Counted from the stretch's first letter, positions 7,165 through 16,543 are shown. The stretch: DNA of 64,000 nucleotides from Paludibacteraceae bacterium (GCA_017509715.1 JAFWOU010000019.1:62001-126000); one strand, 5' to 3'. The notes: generated from the sequence alone by a model not told the origin. Numbers and translations are program-made.

Positions 7165-8043
7165 ATGGTTAAAAATATTCGTATCATATCTCCTTCCGGG
7201 GCAATAGATCCGGAGTATATAAAAGGCGCCACTGAGCGCCTTTTGTCACTTGGTTTTGCGGTAACCGAAGGTCGCCATACTCGTGGCCACTGCGGACGCT
7301 TTGCCGCTACGGATGACGAACGTCTGCAGGATCTGAACGAAGCCCTGGCCGACCCCACGGTAGATGCTATCCTCTGCGCCCGCGGAGGCTATGGTCTGCA
7401 ACGCATCATCGACCGCGTCGGCGAGATACGAAAACCCATCATCGGTTTTTCGGATATCACGGCGCTGCATCAAAAAGCCGCCATGCATGGCGGCTGTCCT
7501 ACGCTGCATAGCATCATGTGCAAGCACCTGGCTACCCTACCCCAGGATAGCGATCCGTTCCTACGAACGATAGAAGCTCTGCAGGGCAAGCCGCTCGACT
7601 ACAAGCTACCGATGCACAGACTGAACCGCTGCGGCGAGGTAACGGCGCCGCTTATCGGCGGTAACCTGAGCGTATTGTACGGTTTGCAGGGCACACCTTT
7701 TGGCCTTCAGCCCTCAGTTCTCAGCCTTCAGAAGCCTATCCTCTTAATCGAAGATATTGGCGAACGCCATTATCATATCGACCGCATGATGAACAACCTC
7801 AGGATGAGTGGTGTACTGGCACAGTTGTCCGGCCTTATCGTGGGTCAGTTCACCGACTGCGAGGACGATCCGCTGATGGGAGAAACGGTCTATGAAACCA
7901 TCGCCCGTTATGCGGCGGAATACGATTATCCGGTAGTGTTCGGTTTTCCGGCCGGACACGAGGAGTATAACCTGCCCGTATGGCTCAACAAACCAGCCAC
8001 ACTAATTGTAGCACCCGATCATGTACAATTCCGTCAGATATAA
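7165..8043 (+). CDS. ldcA: Muramoyltetrapeptide carboxypeptidase (LD-carboxypeptidase, S66)
   Basis: A 292-residue serine peptidase that trims the terminal D-alanine from murein tetrapeptides during cytoplasmic recycling. The family block CARGGYG (about 71-77) precedes the nucleophile serine in GFSDIT (about 94-99). The acidic residue in LIEDIGE (about 194) and the histidine in PAGHEEYN (about 268) complete the Ser-Glu-His set. ATG 7165 is chosen over the adjacent TTG. The loop FGLQPSVLSLQKP is encoded by a four-word repeat. A terminator-like hairpin lies in codons 19-27. It overlaps or abuts the next gene depending on that gene's start. Confidence 0.92.
   Translation: MVKNIRIISPSGAIDPEYIKGATERLLSLGFAVTEGRHTRGHCGRFAATDDERLQDLNEALADPTVDAILCARGGYGLQRIIDRVGEIRKPIIGFSDITALHQKAAMHGGCPTLHSIMCKHLATLPQDSDPFLRTIEALQGKPLDYKLPMHRLNRCGEVTAPLIGGNLSVLYGLQGTPFGLQPSVLSLQKPILLIEDIGERHYHIDRMMNNLRMSGVLAQLSGLIVGQFTDCEDDPLMGETVYETIARYAAEYDYPVVFGFPAGHEEYNLPVWLNKPATLIVAPDHVQFRQI
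7221..7244 (+). terminator. Terminator-like hairpin inside the ldcA coding region
   Basis: AAAAGGCGC pairs with GCGCCTTTT around a 6-base loop, giving a 9-bp GC-rich stem with a T-run on its 3' side, about 60 bases into ldcA. By shape it could cause early termination, but it may be a coincidence of coding. Confidence 0.35.
7703..7734. repeat. Four-word element, word CTTCAGC (GGCTGAA), inside ldcA
   Basis: Read on the minus strand it is one base, TTCTGAA, GGCTGAG, AACTGAG, GGCTGAA and GGC: the 32-base format. In frame it encodes the loop QPSVLSLQ between two conserved blocks. Confidence 0.9.
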
Positions 8044-9814
8044 CCGTCAGCGAGGCATGAGCCGCCAGGAACGCGTGGTGTTTGCCTGCCTGTTCTGCTT
8101 TCTGCTCCTGCCTAACCTGGTAGGCACGTTCGTAGCACAAGACCTGCTCACCATCGGTCAGCGTATCATCTATCTGATCACGTCCATCGCCATCTATAGC
8201 TTTGGCCTATGCCTGTTCCGTCGCCGCACGTTTCTGTACGTGGCGTCATTGGGTTTTCTGCTGTCGGGCATCGAACTGGTGCACCTGATCATCAATCATG
8301 CTACCACCTCCTTGCTCTTCGTCTTCACCATTATCAAGTCGGAGAAAGGCGAGTTTCTGGAACTGCTATCCACCTATTGGTTCGTGCTGGCTATCTTCTT
8401 TGTGCTATGGGGCTTGTACTACTTCCTGGCGCATCGTTACGTACAGCAGGAGTATATCGCGCCGCTGCGAAAGCGTATGTGGATATTAGGTGCCGTTGTG
8501 CTGTTTCTCACCACATCGGTGGTGTGTCTGACGCTGCGACCTAAGTTCTGGAATATGTTCAACCTGCGCGGCCAGGACATGCGTACCGCAGCATGGGTAG
8601 GTACAGAGAAGGCTTGTCCGGTGAATATGTTTCTGTCGGTCTATCAGATCGTAGATCTGGCGCAACGTATCTCGGACCAGAAGGACGAACTGGCCGACTT
8701 CCGGTTCGATGCGCAGTACGAACCTGCGAACCCGAAGAAAGTCGAACAGAATCAACCTATCGTACTCTTCTTGATTGGTGAAACGTCGCGCTACGACCAT
8801 TGGGGGCTCAACGGTTACGAACGCGAGACATCGCCCTGCTTGGCAGCACGCGACTCCATGGAGATCGTGTCGTTCGACTCGGTCTTCTCGGTAGCCAACC
8901 TGACCACGGTATCCGTACCGTTTATCCTCTCGCGTGCGACACCTCGCGATCGTGAACTCTACCTGCACGAAGCATCCGTCGTAGATGCCTTCCACGAGGC
9001 AGGTTACCGCACGGCATGGATAGCCGACCAGAGTTTTAACAATCATTTCTTGATGCGTATCGCCGAGAACTGCGACTACAGCAAGTACGTCACCGATCCC
9101 GGTACGGAGACCTTTGTGGATACCGTGCTGCTGGCGCCGCTGCGCACGCAACTCACAACGTCCGACACGCCGCAGTTTATCGCCTTGCACTCGCTGGGTT
9201 GCCACTTCAAGTACTCGGCCCGTTATCCCGAAGAATTTCAAATCTTCACCCCTGATATGTCGGGCATGGATATGCAGGCCCTGTTTGACAAAGCCGGACG
9301 CAGCAATGAGGAAGGACTGGCACGCCTGAAGCCGGAGAATATCACGGCCTATCGCAACCTGAAAGCCATCCTCACCAATTCCTACGACAACGCGATACGC
9401 TTCACCGACTACTTCATCGACCGCGTCATACGCGAACTGGAGCAGACCGGTCGTCCGGCCGTGCTGGTATATGTAGGTGATCACGGCGAGAACCTGCTGG
9501 ACGATGAGAACCATATGTTCCTGCATGGCACCTATGCCGGTTCGTACTACGAGTACCACGTGCCCTTGTTCGTCTGGACCAGCGAGCAATATCGAAAACT
9601 CTACCCGCAAAAAATAGCGGCTCTCCAAGAGAACCGCCATAAACTGACATCCACGATGTGTATCTTCTATTCCTTGCTCGACCTGGGCGAGGTGGCATTG
9701 CCGGAGATGAACCGCTCGCTCATCCTGAGTGACACCTGCATGCAAGCCATGGATACCGTCTGGGGACTGGATGCCAACCTGCAACCCTTTGCGCTGCCTA
9801 CCCGACCTCAGTAG
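8021..9814 (+). CDS. Lipid A/phospholipid phosphoethanolamine transferase (EptA/CptA type)
   Basis: A 597-residue inner-membrane sulfatase-fold enzyme. Five or so N-terminal membrane segments (to about residue 170) are followed by a periplasmic alkaline-phosphatase-like domain. Metal and nucleophile motifs are visible: IGETSR (about 252-257), the Thr nucleophile region SVANLTTVS (about 290-298) and YVGDHGENL (about 484-492) with HG downstream. It should move phosphoethanolamine onto lipid A, core sugar or another envelope acceptor. The start is uncertain: ATG 8021 overlaps ldcA by 23 bases, while ATG 8057 (MSRQERVVF) falls after the ldcA stop and is equally plausible. It is probably co-transcribed with ldcA. 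Confidence 0.88.
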   Translation: MYNSVRYNRQRGMSRQERVVFACLFCFLLLPNLVGTFVAQDLLTIGQRIIYLITSIAIYSFGLCLFRRRTFLYVASLGFLLSGIELVHLIINHATTSLLFVFTIIKSEKGEFLELLSTYWFVLAIFFVLWGLYYFLAHRYVQQEYIAPLRKRMWILGAVVLFLTTSVVCLTLRPKFWNMFNLRGQDMRTAAWVGTEKACPVNMFLSVYQIVDLAQRISDQKDELADFRFDAQYEPANPKKVEQNQPIVLFLIGETSRYDHWGLNGYERETSPCLAARDSMEIVSFDSVFSVANLTTVSVPFILSRATPRDRELYLHEASVVDAFHEAGYRTAWIADQSFNNHFLMRIAENCDYSKYVTDPGTETFVDTVLLAPLRTQLTTSDTPQFIALHSLGCHFKYSARYPEEFQIFTPDMSGMDMQALFDKAGRSNEEGLARLKPENITAYRNLKAILTNSYDNAIRFTDYFIDRVIRELEQTGRPAVLVYVGDHGENLLDDENHMFLHGTYAGSYYEYHVPLFVWTSEQYRKLYPQKIAALQENRHKLTSTMCIFYSLLDLGEVALPEMNRSLILSDTCMQAMDTVWGLDANLQPFALPTRPQ

Positions 9815-10302
9815 TCGAGAAGTTCGTCGGTATGACGTATCTCATGCAAGAGGCTCTTGCGGGTCAGCACCATCGCTTCCAGCACCACGGCCGGCAAGAT
9901 AGCGGCCAAGGTGGGATAGATCGTCGGGAACCACTCATCGGATATATGCATCGCGTAGTACGCCATCAGCGCATAATACGCACCGCACAGCAGCACGGTA
10001 ATCAGCGTGAGCCATATACGCCATCGGTCGCTAAAGAAGCAGAGCAGGCACAGGATCGATGTACCGATCATGGCCAGGTCGCAATAGTACAGTCCCTTCA
10101 CCGATACTACACCCACGATCACCCGTTCGTTGGTATCAAAATTGGTTTGCCATGCGTAGAAGTTCTTCTGGTCCATCTCATAGGTGCGATTCGAGATCAC
10201 GCCCTTGTCGCCCTGAAACTCAAACACGGGCACATACCGCAACACCATAGCCGCTGCGATAGCGACCAACATAAACAGCCAACGCTTATAAATTTCACTC
10301 AT
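9808..10302 (-). CDS. Four-TM membrane protein, DUF4293-like
   Basis: A 164-residue protein with four hydrophobic segments (about 8-22, 68-90, 95-117 and 125-147) and a charged tail HEIRHTDELLDY. Topology and length resemble the Bacteroidota DUF4293 family, but I recognise this only loosely. The function is unknown. It ends tail-to-tail with the phosphoethanolamine transferase gene (7-base overlap) and has a leftward -7 box CAAAGATA at 10331-10338. Confidence 0.7.
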   Translation of the reverse strand: MSEIYKRWLFMLVAIAAAMVLRYVPVFEFQGDKGVISNRTYEMDQKNFYAWQTNFDTNERVIVGVVSVKGLYYCDLAMIGTSILCLLCFFSDRWRIWLTLITVLLCGAYYALMAYYAMHISDEWFPTIYPTLAAILPAVVLEAMVLTRKSLLHEIRHTDELLDY

Positions 10303-10345
10303 AACGGCTCTTTTTTCCTAAAATCGGCTGCAAAGATATAAAAAA

Positions 10346-10377
10346 TAATTGAAAATTGAAAATTGACAATTGAAAAT
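10346..10377. repeat. Four-word element, word AATTGAA, between divergent promoters
   Basis: Base + four AATTGAA-type words + AAT, 32 bases. It occupies the space between the leftward -7 box at 10331 and the rightward -33 box at 10377, and overlaps the expected leftward -33 position. Confidence 0.9.
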
Positions 10378-10408
10378 TTGCAAGAATGACGGATTTTTCG
10401 TAATTTTG
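10377..10408 (+). promoter_or_regulatory. Bacteroidota promoter for the MATE gene
   Basis: TTTG 10377-10380, 20 bases, TAATTTTG 10401-10408. The TTTG lies at the right edge of the four-word element. The expected start is about 12-15 bases before the MATE ATG, so the leader is very short. Confidence 0.75.
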
Positions 10409-10426
10409 TAGGCGCTTTTTGAGAAA

Positions 10427-11791
10427 ATGAACTATACATTCCGTGAAATACTGCCCTACTACCGTCGCAACCTGCGCGTAGCGTTCCCCGTCATGCTCAC
10501 CCAACTGGGTGCGGCCCTGGTGGGACTGTTCGACTCGATCATGGTGGGGCACTACGCGACGACCGACCTGGCCGCCGTCAGTTTCTCGAATGCCATTTTC
10601 TTTACGGTCATGGTCTTCTCGATGGGCACGACGATGGGTATCACCCCGCTCGTGGGCCATGCCTACGGCGCAGAGCGATGGGATAAGATTCCCGGGTATC
10701 TGGCCAACGGATTGGTCTATACGCTTATCACGTGCCTCTTCTCGCTCGTGCTGCTGGCGCCCTGTATCGGTCTGCTGGATATGTTCGGCCAGGAACCGGT
10801 CGTGGTCGCGTGCGCGCGCCCGTACTATATATTAATAGTGCTCTCTATCCTGCCCCATCTCTTCTTCTGCTTCTTCAAGCAGTTCTTGGAGGGACTCGGA
10901 AATACCTTCGTGGCGATGGTCATCACGATCCTTTGCAACCTGCTGAATATTTTCCTCAACTGGGTCCTGATCTTCGGTCATATGGGTTTTGAGCCGATGG
11001 GTGCCGAGGGAGCAGGATGGGGCACGCTCATCTCGCGTACGCTGATGCCGATATGCTTTCTCGCGGTGATGCTGTGCCGCAAAGACTGGCGACAATACTG
11101 GCAAGCCATACGCCGACATATGATCCGCTGGAGCGACATACGCCACCTGCTGCGTATCGGTACGCCTATCGGCCTGCAGTCGTTCTCTGAGGCGTTTCTC
11201 TTCACCGCCTCGTTTATCATCATCGGCTGGATTAACAAGGAGACGCTGGCCGCACATCATATCGCCAACCAGATGGCCGACCTGACGTTCATGCTGGCGC
11301 TTGGTATCGGTTCGGCTACCACGATACGCGTCTCGCATCAGTTGGGCAAGGGCGATCTGCATGCCGTCCGTATGGCCAGTCGGGCATCGGTACATCTATG
11401 CCTCATGATGAACACCATCGGCGCATGCATCATGATCTTCGGACGTAACTACATACCCTATATCTTCACGGATGACCCGGAGGTAATCCCTATCGCGTCG
11501 TCATTGCTCATCATTGCCGGCACGCTGCAGTATGCCGACGGCTTGCAATGTATCGGCGCCGCCATGCTGCGTGGCATCCAAGATGTACGCGTACCGATGC
11601 GCATCGCCATAGCGGCTTATATCGTGATTGCCTTGCCGCTCGGCCTGCTGCTGACTTTCCCCGTCGGATGGGGCGCACAGGGTATGTGGATCGCCTTTGT
11701 GATTGCGCTGGCCATACCGGCCGTGCTCTTCCACTTACGCTTTCATAAACAACTAAAACGTATAGAACATGGAACCAAAAGCAGTTTTTGA
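10427..11791 (+). CDS. MATE-family multidrug/cation efflux transporter (NorM-like)
   Basis: A 454-residue protein with 12 predicted membrane segments in two MATE halves. The first half opens with RVAFPVMLTQLGAALVGLFDSIMVG (about 17-41) and the second with a matching block from about residue 243 (LRIGTPIGLQSFSEAF). It should export cationic compounds in exchange for Na+ or H+. The substrate is unknown. Its 3' end overlaps pepD by 23 bases. Confidence 0.92.
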   Translation: MNYTFREILPYYRRNLRVAFPVMLTQLGAALVGLFDSIMVGHYATTDLAAVSFSNAIFFTVMVFSMGTTMGITPLVGHAYGAERWDKIPGYLANGLVYTLITCLFSLVLLAPCIGLLDMFGQEPVVVACARPYYILIVLSILPHLFFCFFKQFLEGLGNTFVAMVITILCNLLNIFLNWVLIFGHMGFEPMGAEGAGWGTLISRTLMPICFLAVMLCRKDWRQYWQAIRRHMIRWSDIRHLLRIGTPIGLQSFSEAFLFTASFIIIGWINKETLAAHHIANQMADLTFMLALGIGSATTIRVSHQLGKGDLHAVRMASRASVHLCLMMNTIGACIMIFGRNYIPYIFTDDPEVIPIASSLLIIAGTLQYADGLQCIGAAMLRGIQDVRVPMRIAIAAYIVIALPLGLLLTFPVGWGAQGMWIAFVIALAIPAVLFHLRFHKQLKRIEHGTKSSF

Positions 11792-13235
11792 CATTTTTGC
11801 CGAAATCAATCAGATTCCTCGCCCCTCCAAGCACGAGGAGCGTATCTCACAGTGGTTGCAAGAATGGGCCAAAGCACATCAAATCGAGTGCGTGGCCGAC
11901 GAGTCGATGAACGTCATCATGCGCGTACCGGCTACGCCGGGTTATGAGGACCACGAGGGCGTGATCCTGCAGGCCCATATGGATATGGTGTGCGAGAAGA
12001 ACGGCGACGTAGAGCACGACTTTATGAACGACCCGATCCAGACATGGGTGGATGGCGAGTGGCTAAAGGCCAAGGGGACGACCCTGGGGGCAGACAACGG
12101 TATCGGTATCGCGATGGCACTGGCCGCTATCAGCAATCCGGACCTGAAGCACCCCGCTATCGAGTGCTTGTTTACGGTGGACGAAGAGACGGGGCTCACC
12201 GGTGCATTCCGCCTGAAGGACGGTATGCTGCGTGGCAAACGCCTCATCAACCTGGACTCGGAAGATGACGGCCAAATCTTCATCGGTTGCGCCGGAGGTA
12301 TTGATACCTTGGCTAAGATGCACTATGAGCCAGTCGAAAGCGGAAAGTCGAAAGTCGAAAGCATCGGTATCCGTCTCTCCGTGACGGGACTGATGGGTGG
12401 TCACTCGGGCGATGATATCAACAAGGGACGTGCGAATGCCAACCAGTTGCTCGTCTTCTTCCTGGCCCGTATCTGGCCCAAGACGGAGGTGCAACTGGCA
12501 CAGATTAACGGTGGTAACCTGCGCAACGCTATTGCCCGTGAGGCCGAAGCGGTCATCAGCATCCCGATGGCGTACAAGGAGCAGATACGTATCGAGTGGA
12601 ACCAGTATGTGGCCCAGATGGAAGGTGTGTTTGGTGAAGTAGAGAAAGATATGCGCATGGAGCTGGAGACCTGCGACCTGCCGGAGCTGTATGTGCCGGC
12701 CGAGAAGGCCTATCGTCTGATCCTGGCGCTCTGCGAGTGTCCGCACGGCATGATCGCTATGAGCAAGGAGATGCCGGGACTGGTAGAAACCAGTACGAAC
12801 CTGGCGTCTGTGAAGATGAAAACAGTCGAAAGTCAAAAGTCGAAAGTCGAAAGCTATATAGAGGTGAATACCTCGCAGCGTTCGTCGATCGAGCAGAGCA
12901 AGCACCACCTGAAATGGGCGGTAGAGCAAGCCCTCTCGTTGGCTTGTGACGAAGTGACCCACGGCGACGGTTATCCGGGTTGGGCACCTAATCCCAAGTC
13001 GGCATTGCTGGATGTGACCAAAGCGGCGTATGAGGAGTTGTTCCATGCCGAACCGCAGGTACTGGCTATCCATGCCGGACTGGAGTGCGGTCTGTTCCTG
13101 GAGAAATACCCGTACCTGGATATGGTATCTATCGGTCCGCAGATGTACGGCGTGCATTCGCCGCAGGAGCGTCTGTCGATCCCCAGCACGGAGCGTTGCT
13201 ACAAGTGGCTCTGCCGCGTATTGGAGAAGCTGTAA
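11769..13235 (+). CDS. pepD: Aminoacyl-histidine dipeptidase (peptidase D, M20)
   Basis: A 488-residue dizinc dipeptidase that hydrolyses Xaa-His and other dipeptides in the cytoplasm. Metal motifs in order: LQAHMDMVCEK (about 72-82), GADNGIG (about 110-116), the catalytic pair in DEETGLTGA (about 138-146), NLDSED (about 159-164) and a C-terminal histidine in AIHAGLECG (about 437-445). VTGLMGGHSGDD lies in the dimerisation lid. Two four-word repeats interrupt the coding sequence in frame and encode VESGKSKVES and VESQKSKVES, both in segments that vary in the family. It is followed by a repeat and a bidirectional terminator. Confidence 0.95.
   Translation: MEPKAVFDIFAEINQIPRPSKHEERISQWLQEWAKAHQIECVADESMNVIMRVPATPGYEDHEGVILQAHMDMVCEKNGDVEHDFMNDPIQTWVDGEWLKAKGTTLGADNGIGIAMALAAISNPDLKHPAIECLFTVDEETGLTGAFRLKDGMLRGKRLINLDSEDDGQIFIGCAGGIDTLAKMHYEPVESGKSKVESIGIRLSVTGLMGGHSGDDINKGRANANQLLVFFLARIWPKTEVQLAQINGGNLRNAIAREAEAVISIPMAYKEQIRIEWNQYVAQMEGVFGEVEKDMRMELETCDLPELYVPAEKAYRLILALCECPHGMIAMSKEMPGLVETSTNLASVKMKTVESQKSKVESYIEVNTSQRSSIEQSKHHLKWAVEQALSLACDEVTHGDGYPGWAPNPKSALLDVTKAAYEELFHAEPQVLAIHAGLECGLFLEKYPYLDMVSIGPQMYGVHSPQERLSIPSTERCYKWLCRVLEKL
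12331..12362. repeat. Four-word element, word AGTCGAA, inside pepD (copy 1)
   Basis: A 32-base element in frame, encoding VESGKSKVES at the point where the catalytic domain passes into the lid domain. Nearly identical to the copies at 12823 and 27118. Confidence 0.95.
12823..12854. repeat. Four-word element, word AGTCGAA, inside pepD (copy 2)
   Basis: A 32-base element in frame, encoding VESQKSKVES within the lid domain. It differs from the rsmA copy (27118-27149) at only one base. Confidence 0.95.
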
Positions 13236-13263
13236 AGGTTATGGGTTACAGGTTACGGGTTAT
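13236..13263. repeat. Four-word element, word GGGTTAC, after pepD
   Basis: Four 7-base words begin on the base after the pepD stop (13235) and end just before the terminator hairpin. Confidence 0.93.
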
Positions 13264-13267
13264 TGTT

Positions 13268-13308
13268 AAAAATAAGGAGCTGCCGGAAAGGCAACTCCTT
13301 ATTTTTTG
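13268..13308. terminator. Bidirectional terminator between pepD and secDF
   Basis: AAATAAGGAG-TGCC pairs with GGCA-CTCCTTATTT around a short loop, with A- and T-runs on the two sides. It can serve rightward pepD and leftward secDF. Confidence 0.85.
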
Positions 13309-13311
13309 TTA

Positions 13312-16300
13312 TCACTTCTTCAGTGCGGCTTTCTTCTCGGCGCGCAACTGACGTGCACGCTGGATGTCGAAGGCAATCGGCGAAGCGATGAATACAGACG
13401 AATAGGTACCTACGATCACACCCATCAGCAGGGCGAATACGAAGCCACGGATCGTCTCACCGCCGAAGCAGAAGATAGCGAGCAATACCACGAAGGTAGA
13501 CATAGAGGTCGAGAACGTACGGCTGAGCGTGTTGTTCAACGCAGCGTTGATATTCTCGTCCTTAGCACGCTTCGGATAGAGCTTGTTGTACTCACGTACA
13601 CGGTCGAAGATGACCACGGTATCGTTGATCGAATAACCGATAACGGTCAGGATGGCCGCGATAAACGATTGGTCGATCTCCATGGAGAACGGCATGATCT
13701 TCCAGAGGATGGCATACAGACCCAAGATGATCACGGTATCGTGAGCCAGGGCTGCCAAAGCACCTACCGAGTAAGCGAAGTTGCGGAAACGCAGCAGGAT
13801 GTAGAGGAAGATGACTACCAGCGCAGCCAGCACTGCCCAGAAGGCAGCCGTCGTGATGTCGTCGGCGATAGCCGGACCCACTTTCTGGCTCTGCATGATA
13901 CCTACCTCCGGATTTACGAGCGTAGAGCGGAAGTCCTCGAACGGAATCTCTTCCTTGAGGTACTGCTTCGTACCGTCGTAAATCATCTTCTCGATCTGCT
14001 CGTCAACGGCTGCCGACTCGTTCTGGATCATATAGTTGGTCGAGATACGAACTTGGTTCTCGTTACCGATCGTGATGACGTTGAGCGAGTAGGTCTCGTC
14101 GCCTTGCAGCTGGGCCTTGAAGATATTGTCAAGCGACTCACGAACAGCGTCGGTCTTCACCGGCTGGTCGAAGCGAACGACATAGTTGCGTCCACCCGAG
14201 AAGTCGATACCCAGATTCAGTTTACCGAAGATATGCGGATCCAGACCCAGGATAGCGATGATGATCAATACGCCGGAGATGATGTAGGATACCTTGCGCA
14301 GGCCTACGAAGTTGACCTTCGCATTCTGCAGGAAGTTCTTCATCAGGCTTGTGGTGAACGGCAGTTCCTTAGCATCCTCACGGTTAGCATAGGTCTCGAG
14401 CAACCAGCGTGTGATGAACACAGCGGTAACGAACGAGGTCACGATACCAATCATGTAGGTTACGGCGAAGCCCTTGATCGGACCCGTACCGAAGATAGCC
14501 AGGATGGCACCGGTCAGGAACGACGTTACGTTGGAGTCCACGATAGCCGAGATGGCGCCCTGGAAACCGTCGGCGATAGCCTGACGCATCTTCTTGCCGC
14601 CCTTGAGCTCCTCACGGATACGCTCGTAGATCAGCACGTTGGCATCCACGGCGCAACCCATGGTCAGCACGATACCGGCGATACCCGGCAGGGTCAGTAC
14701 GGCCGAGAACGATGCCAGCACACCTACCAGCAGGAATACGTTGCAGAGCAGCGCGAAGTCGGCAATCAGACCCGGGATCAGACCATAGTAGAAGATCATG
14801 TAGAGCAGGATGAGGCAGAAGCCCAGCACGAAGCTCCACAGACCGGCCTGGATGGCCTCACGACCCAGCGACGGACCAACTACGTCCTCCTGGATAATAC
14901 GTGCCGGAGCAGGCATCTTACCCGACTTGAGGGTGTTAGCCAAGTCCTTGGCCTCTTCTACGGTGAAGTTACCGGTGATCTGGCTGTTACCGCCAGCAAT
15001 CTCGTTCTGTACGGTCGGGAAGGAATATACCAGTCCGTCGAGCACGATGGCTACCGACTTACCGATATTCTCCTTGGTGATACGCTGCCATGCCTTGGCA
15101 CCGTCAGCGTTCATCGACATCGATACGTTAGCATAAGCGCTGGTCTGCGAGAAGTCGGCACGGGCGTCGGTTATTACGTTACCCTCCAGGCTGGCATGAC
15201 CGTTATGACCCTTGAGTGCCACGAGCTGATAGTATGCGTTGGCGTTGTCGATCGCCTTCACCGTCCAGCGGAAGGTCAGGTCGCTCGGCAGGATCTGACG
15301 AGCCTGCGGGCCGGTCAGCATAGCCATGATCTTGGCGGTATCGGTGAAGTGAGCCATACCCACTACCGGACCCGGATATACCTGGCCCTCGGGGCTCACG
15401 TTGAGCTGCAGCATAGCAAACAGCGGGTGGTTCTTGCGCCACTCTTCTGCGTTCTGCTTAGCCGCCTCGTCGGTGCTGTCCTTCTTCATGTCGGCTTTGA
15501 GTCCCTCCAGTTCCGTCTTAGCGGTGTCGGTCTCAGCCACCTCTTCCTCAGCAGCCTCAGCGGCTACCTCTTCGGTCTTGGTGCTGTCCTGATCGGTGAC
15601 AGTCTTCACCAGTTCGCCGTCCAGGCGCTCCAGTTGAGTGGTCAGTTCGCTCAGGTTGTAGGTCTCCCAGAACTCGAGGTTAGCCGAACCCTGGAGCAAC
15701 TTACGTACACGCTCCGGCTCCTTGATACCCGGGAGCTCGATCAGGATACGACCCGTCTGCGACAGACGCTGGATATTGGGCTGTACCACACCAAAGCGGT
15801 CGATACGTGTACGTAGCACGTTGAACGAGTTGGTGATTGCAGCATCCACTTCCTCGCGCAGCACAGCGGCTACCTCTTCGTTGGTGGAGGTGCTGCTGAT
15901 GCGGTTGTTCATGTCGGGCGTGGAGAAGATACCGGCCAGCTGGATCTGCGGGTCGATCTCCTGATACGACTCCACAAACAGGGTCACGAAATCTTTTCCG
16001 CTGTTCTCTTGCTTCTCGGCAGCACGCTTGAGCGCCAGGTTGAAGTTCTCGCTCTGATTGTCAGCAGCCAGTGCGCGGATAATACCCGACACCTCTACCT
16101 CCATCGTCACGTTCATACCGCCCTTCAAGTCCAGACCGAGGTTAATCTCTTTTTCGCGGCACTCCTTCAGGGTGTAACCAAACCATACTTTTTCCTGAGC
16201 CAGCGAGTCCTGGTAGTGCGAGAGGCGAACCGAATCGCCGTCTGCATACTCGACCGCAGCCTTGTCGTAGTGGCTGGTCACAAAGGAGAAGGAGAGATAG

Positions 16301-16371
16301 AAAGCACATGTCAGCACCAGCAGAGCGGCGAGGACAAATGCCAATTTCCGTACAATTCCTTTGTTGTTCAT
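13312..16371 (-). CDS. secDF: Fused protein translocase subunit SecDF
   Basis: A 1019-residue single polypeptide, the usual Bacteroidota form, which uses the proton gradient to help Sec substrates leave the periplasmic side. The SecD part has an N-terminal membrane helix, GLDLKGGMNVTMEVEV (about 82-97) and a late TM bundle with the DANVLIYERIREE motif. The SecF part restarts near residue 690 with VGLRKVSYIISG, then GIDFSGGRNYVVRF and the matching NDTVVIFDRVREYN. An acidic low-complexity insert (about 250-310, rich in Ala, Glu and Lys) separates SecD subdomains. ATG 16371 is chosen because it directly precedes a membrane helix; upstream in-frame codons run into the promoter. Confidence 0.96.
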   Translation of the reverse strand: MNNKGIVRKLAFVLAALLVLTCAFYLSFSFVTSHYDKAAVEYADGDSVRLSHYQDSLAQEKVWFGYTLKECREKEINLGLDLKGGMNVTMEVEVSGIIRALAADNQSENFNLALKRAAEKQENSGKDFVTLFVESYQEIDPQIQLAGIFSTPDMNNRISSTSTNEEVAAVLREEVDAAITNSFNVLRTRIDRFGVVQPNIQRLSQTGRILIELPGIKEPERVRKLLQGSANLEFWETYNLSELTTQLERLDGELVKTVTDQDSTKTEEVAAEAAEEEVAETDTAKTELEGLKADMKKDSTDEAAKQNAEEWRKNHPLFAMLQLNVSPEGQVYPGPVVGMAHFTDTAKIMAMLTGPQARQILPSDLTFRWTVKAIDNANAYYQLVALKGHNGHASLEGNVITDARADFSQTSAYANVSMSMNADGAKAWQRITKENIGKSVAIVLDGLVYSFPTVQNEIAGGNSQITGNFTVEEAKDLANTLKSGKMPAPARIIQEDVVGPSLGREAIQAGLWSFVLGFCLILLYMIFYYGLIPGLIADFALLCNVFLLVGVLASFSAVLTLPGIAGIVLTMGCAVDANVLIYERIREELKGGKKMRQAIADGFQGAISAIVDSNVTSFLTGAILAIFGTGPIKGFAVTYMIGIVTSFVTAVFITRWLLETYANREDAKELPFTTSLMKNFLQNAKVNFVGLRKVSYIISGVLIIIAILGLDPHIFGKLNLGIDFSGGRNYVVRFDQPVKTDAVRESLDNIFKAQLQGDETYSLNVITIGNENQVRISTNYMIQNESAAVDEQIEKMIYDGTKQYLKEEIPFEDFRSTLVNPEVGIMQSQKVGPAIADDITTAAFWAVLAALVVIFLYILLRFRNFAYSVGALAALAHDTVIILGLYAILWKIMPFSMEIDQSFIAAILTVIGYSINDTVVIFDRVREYNKLYPKRAKDENINAALNNTLSRTFSTSMSTFVVLLAIFCFGGETIRGFVFALLMGVIVGTYSSVFIASPIAFDIQRARQLRAEKKAALKK

Positions 16372-16476
16372 AATAGTTGTTTTGTTATTTATTTTTGATT
16401 TTATTTTCCTTATACTGCTCGCGCTTACAGGTACGTATAGCGTACGCACAAGTGCGCACGAGCGCAAAATCGGCTG

Positions 16477-16508
16477 CAAAGGTACAAAAATAATCTGATA
16501 TACGCAAA
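16477..16508 (-). promoter_or_regulatory. Bacteroidota promoter for secDF
   Basis: On the minus strand TTTG, 20 bases starting CGTATATC, then TACCTTTG (plus CAAAGGTA 16477-16484). The leader of about 100 bases carries an alternating GC-rich tract resembling that of mdh. Confidence 0.8.
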
Positions 16509-16543
16509 AAAAATCCGTATTTTTACGTAAAAACACCCTTTTT

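Noticed and set aside
8486-9784. 432-codon frame on the minus strand
   Set aside because: It is antisense to the phosphoethanolamine transferase, whose active-site motifs are intact.
13306-15816. 836-codon open frame on the plus strand
   Set aside because: It is the antisense shadow of secDF, which has clear motifs; low-complexity translation and no promoter.
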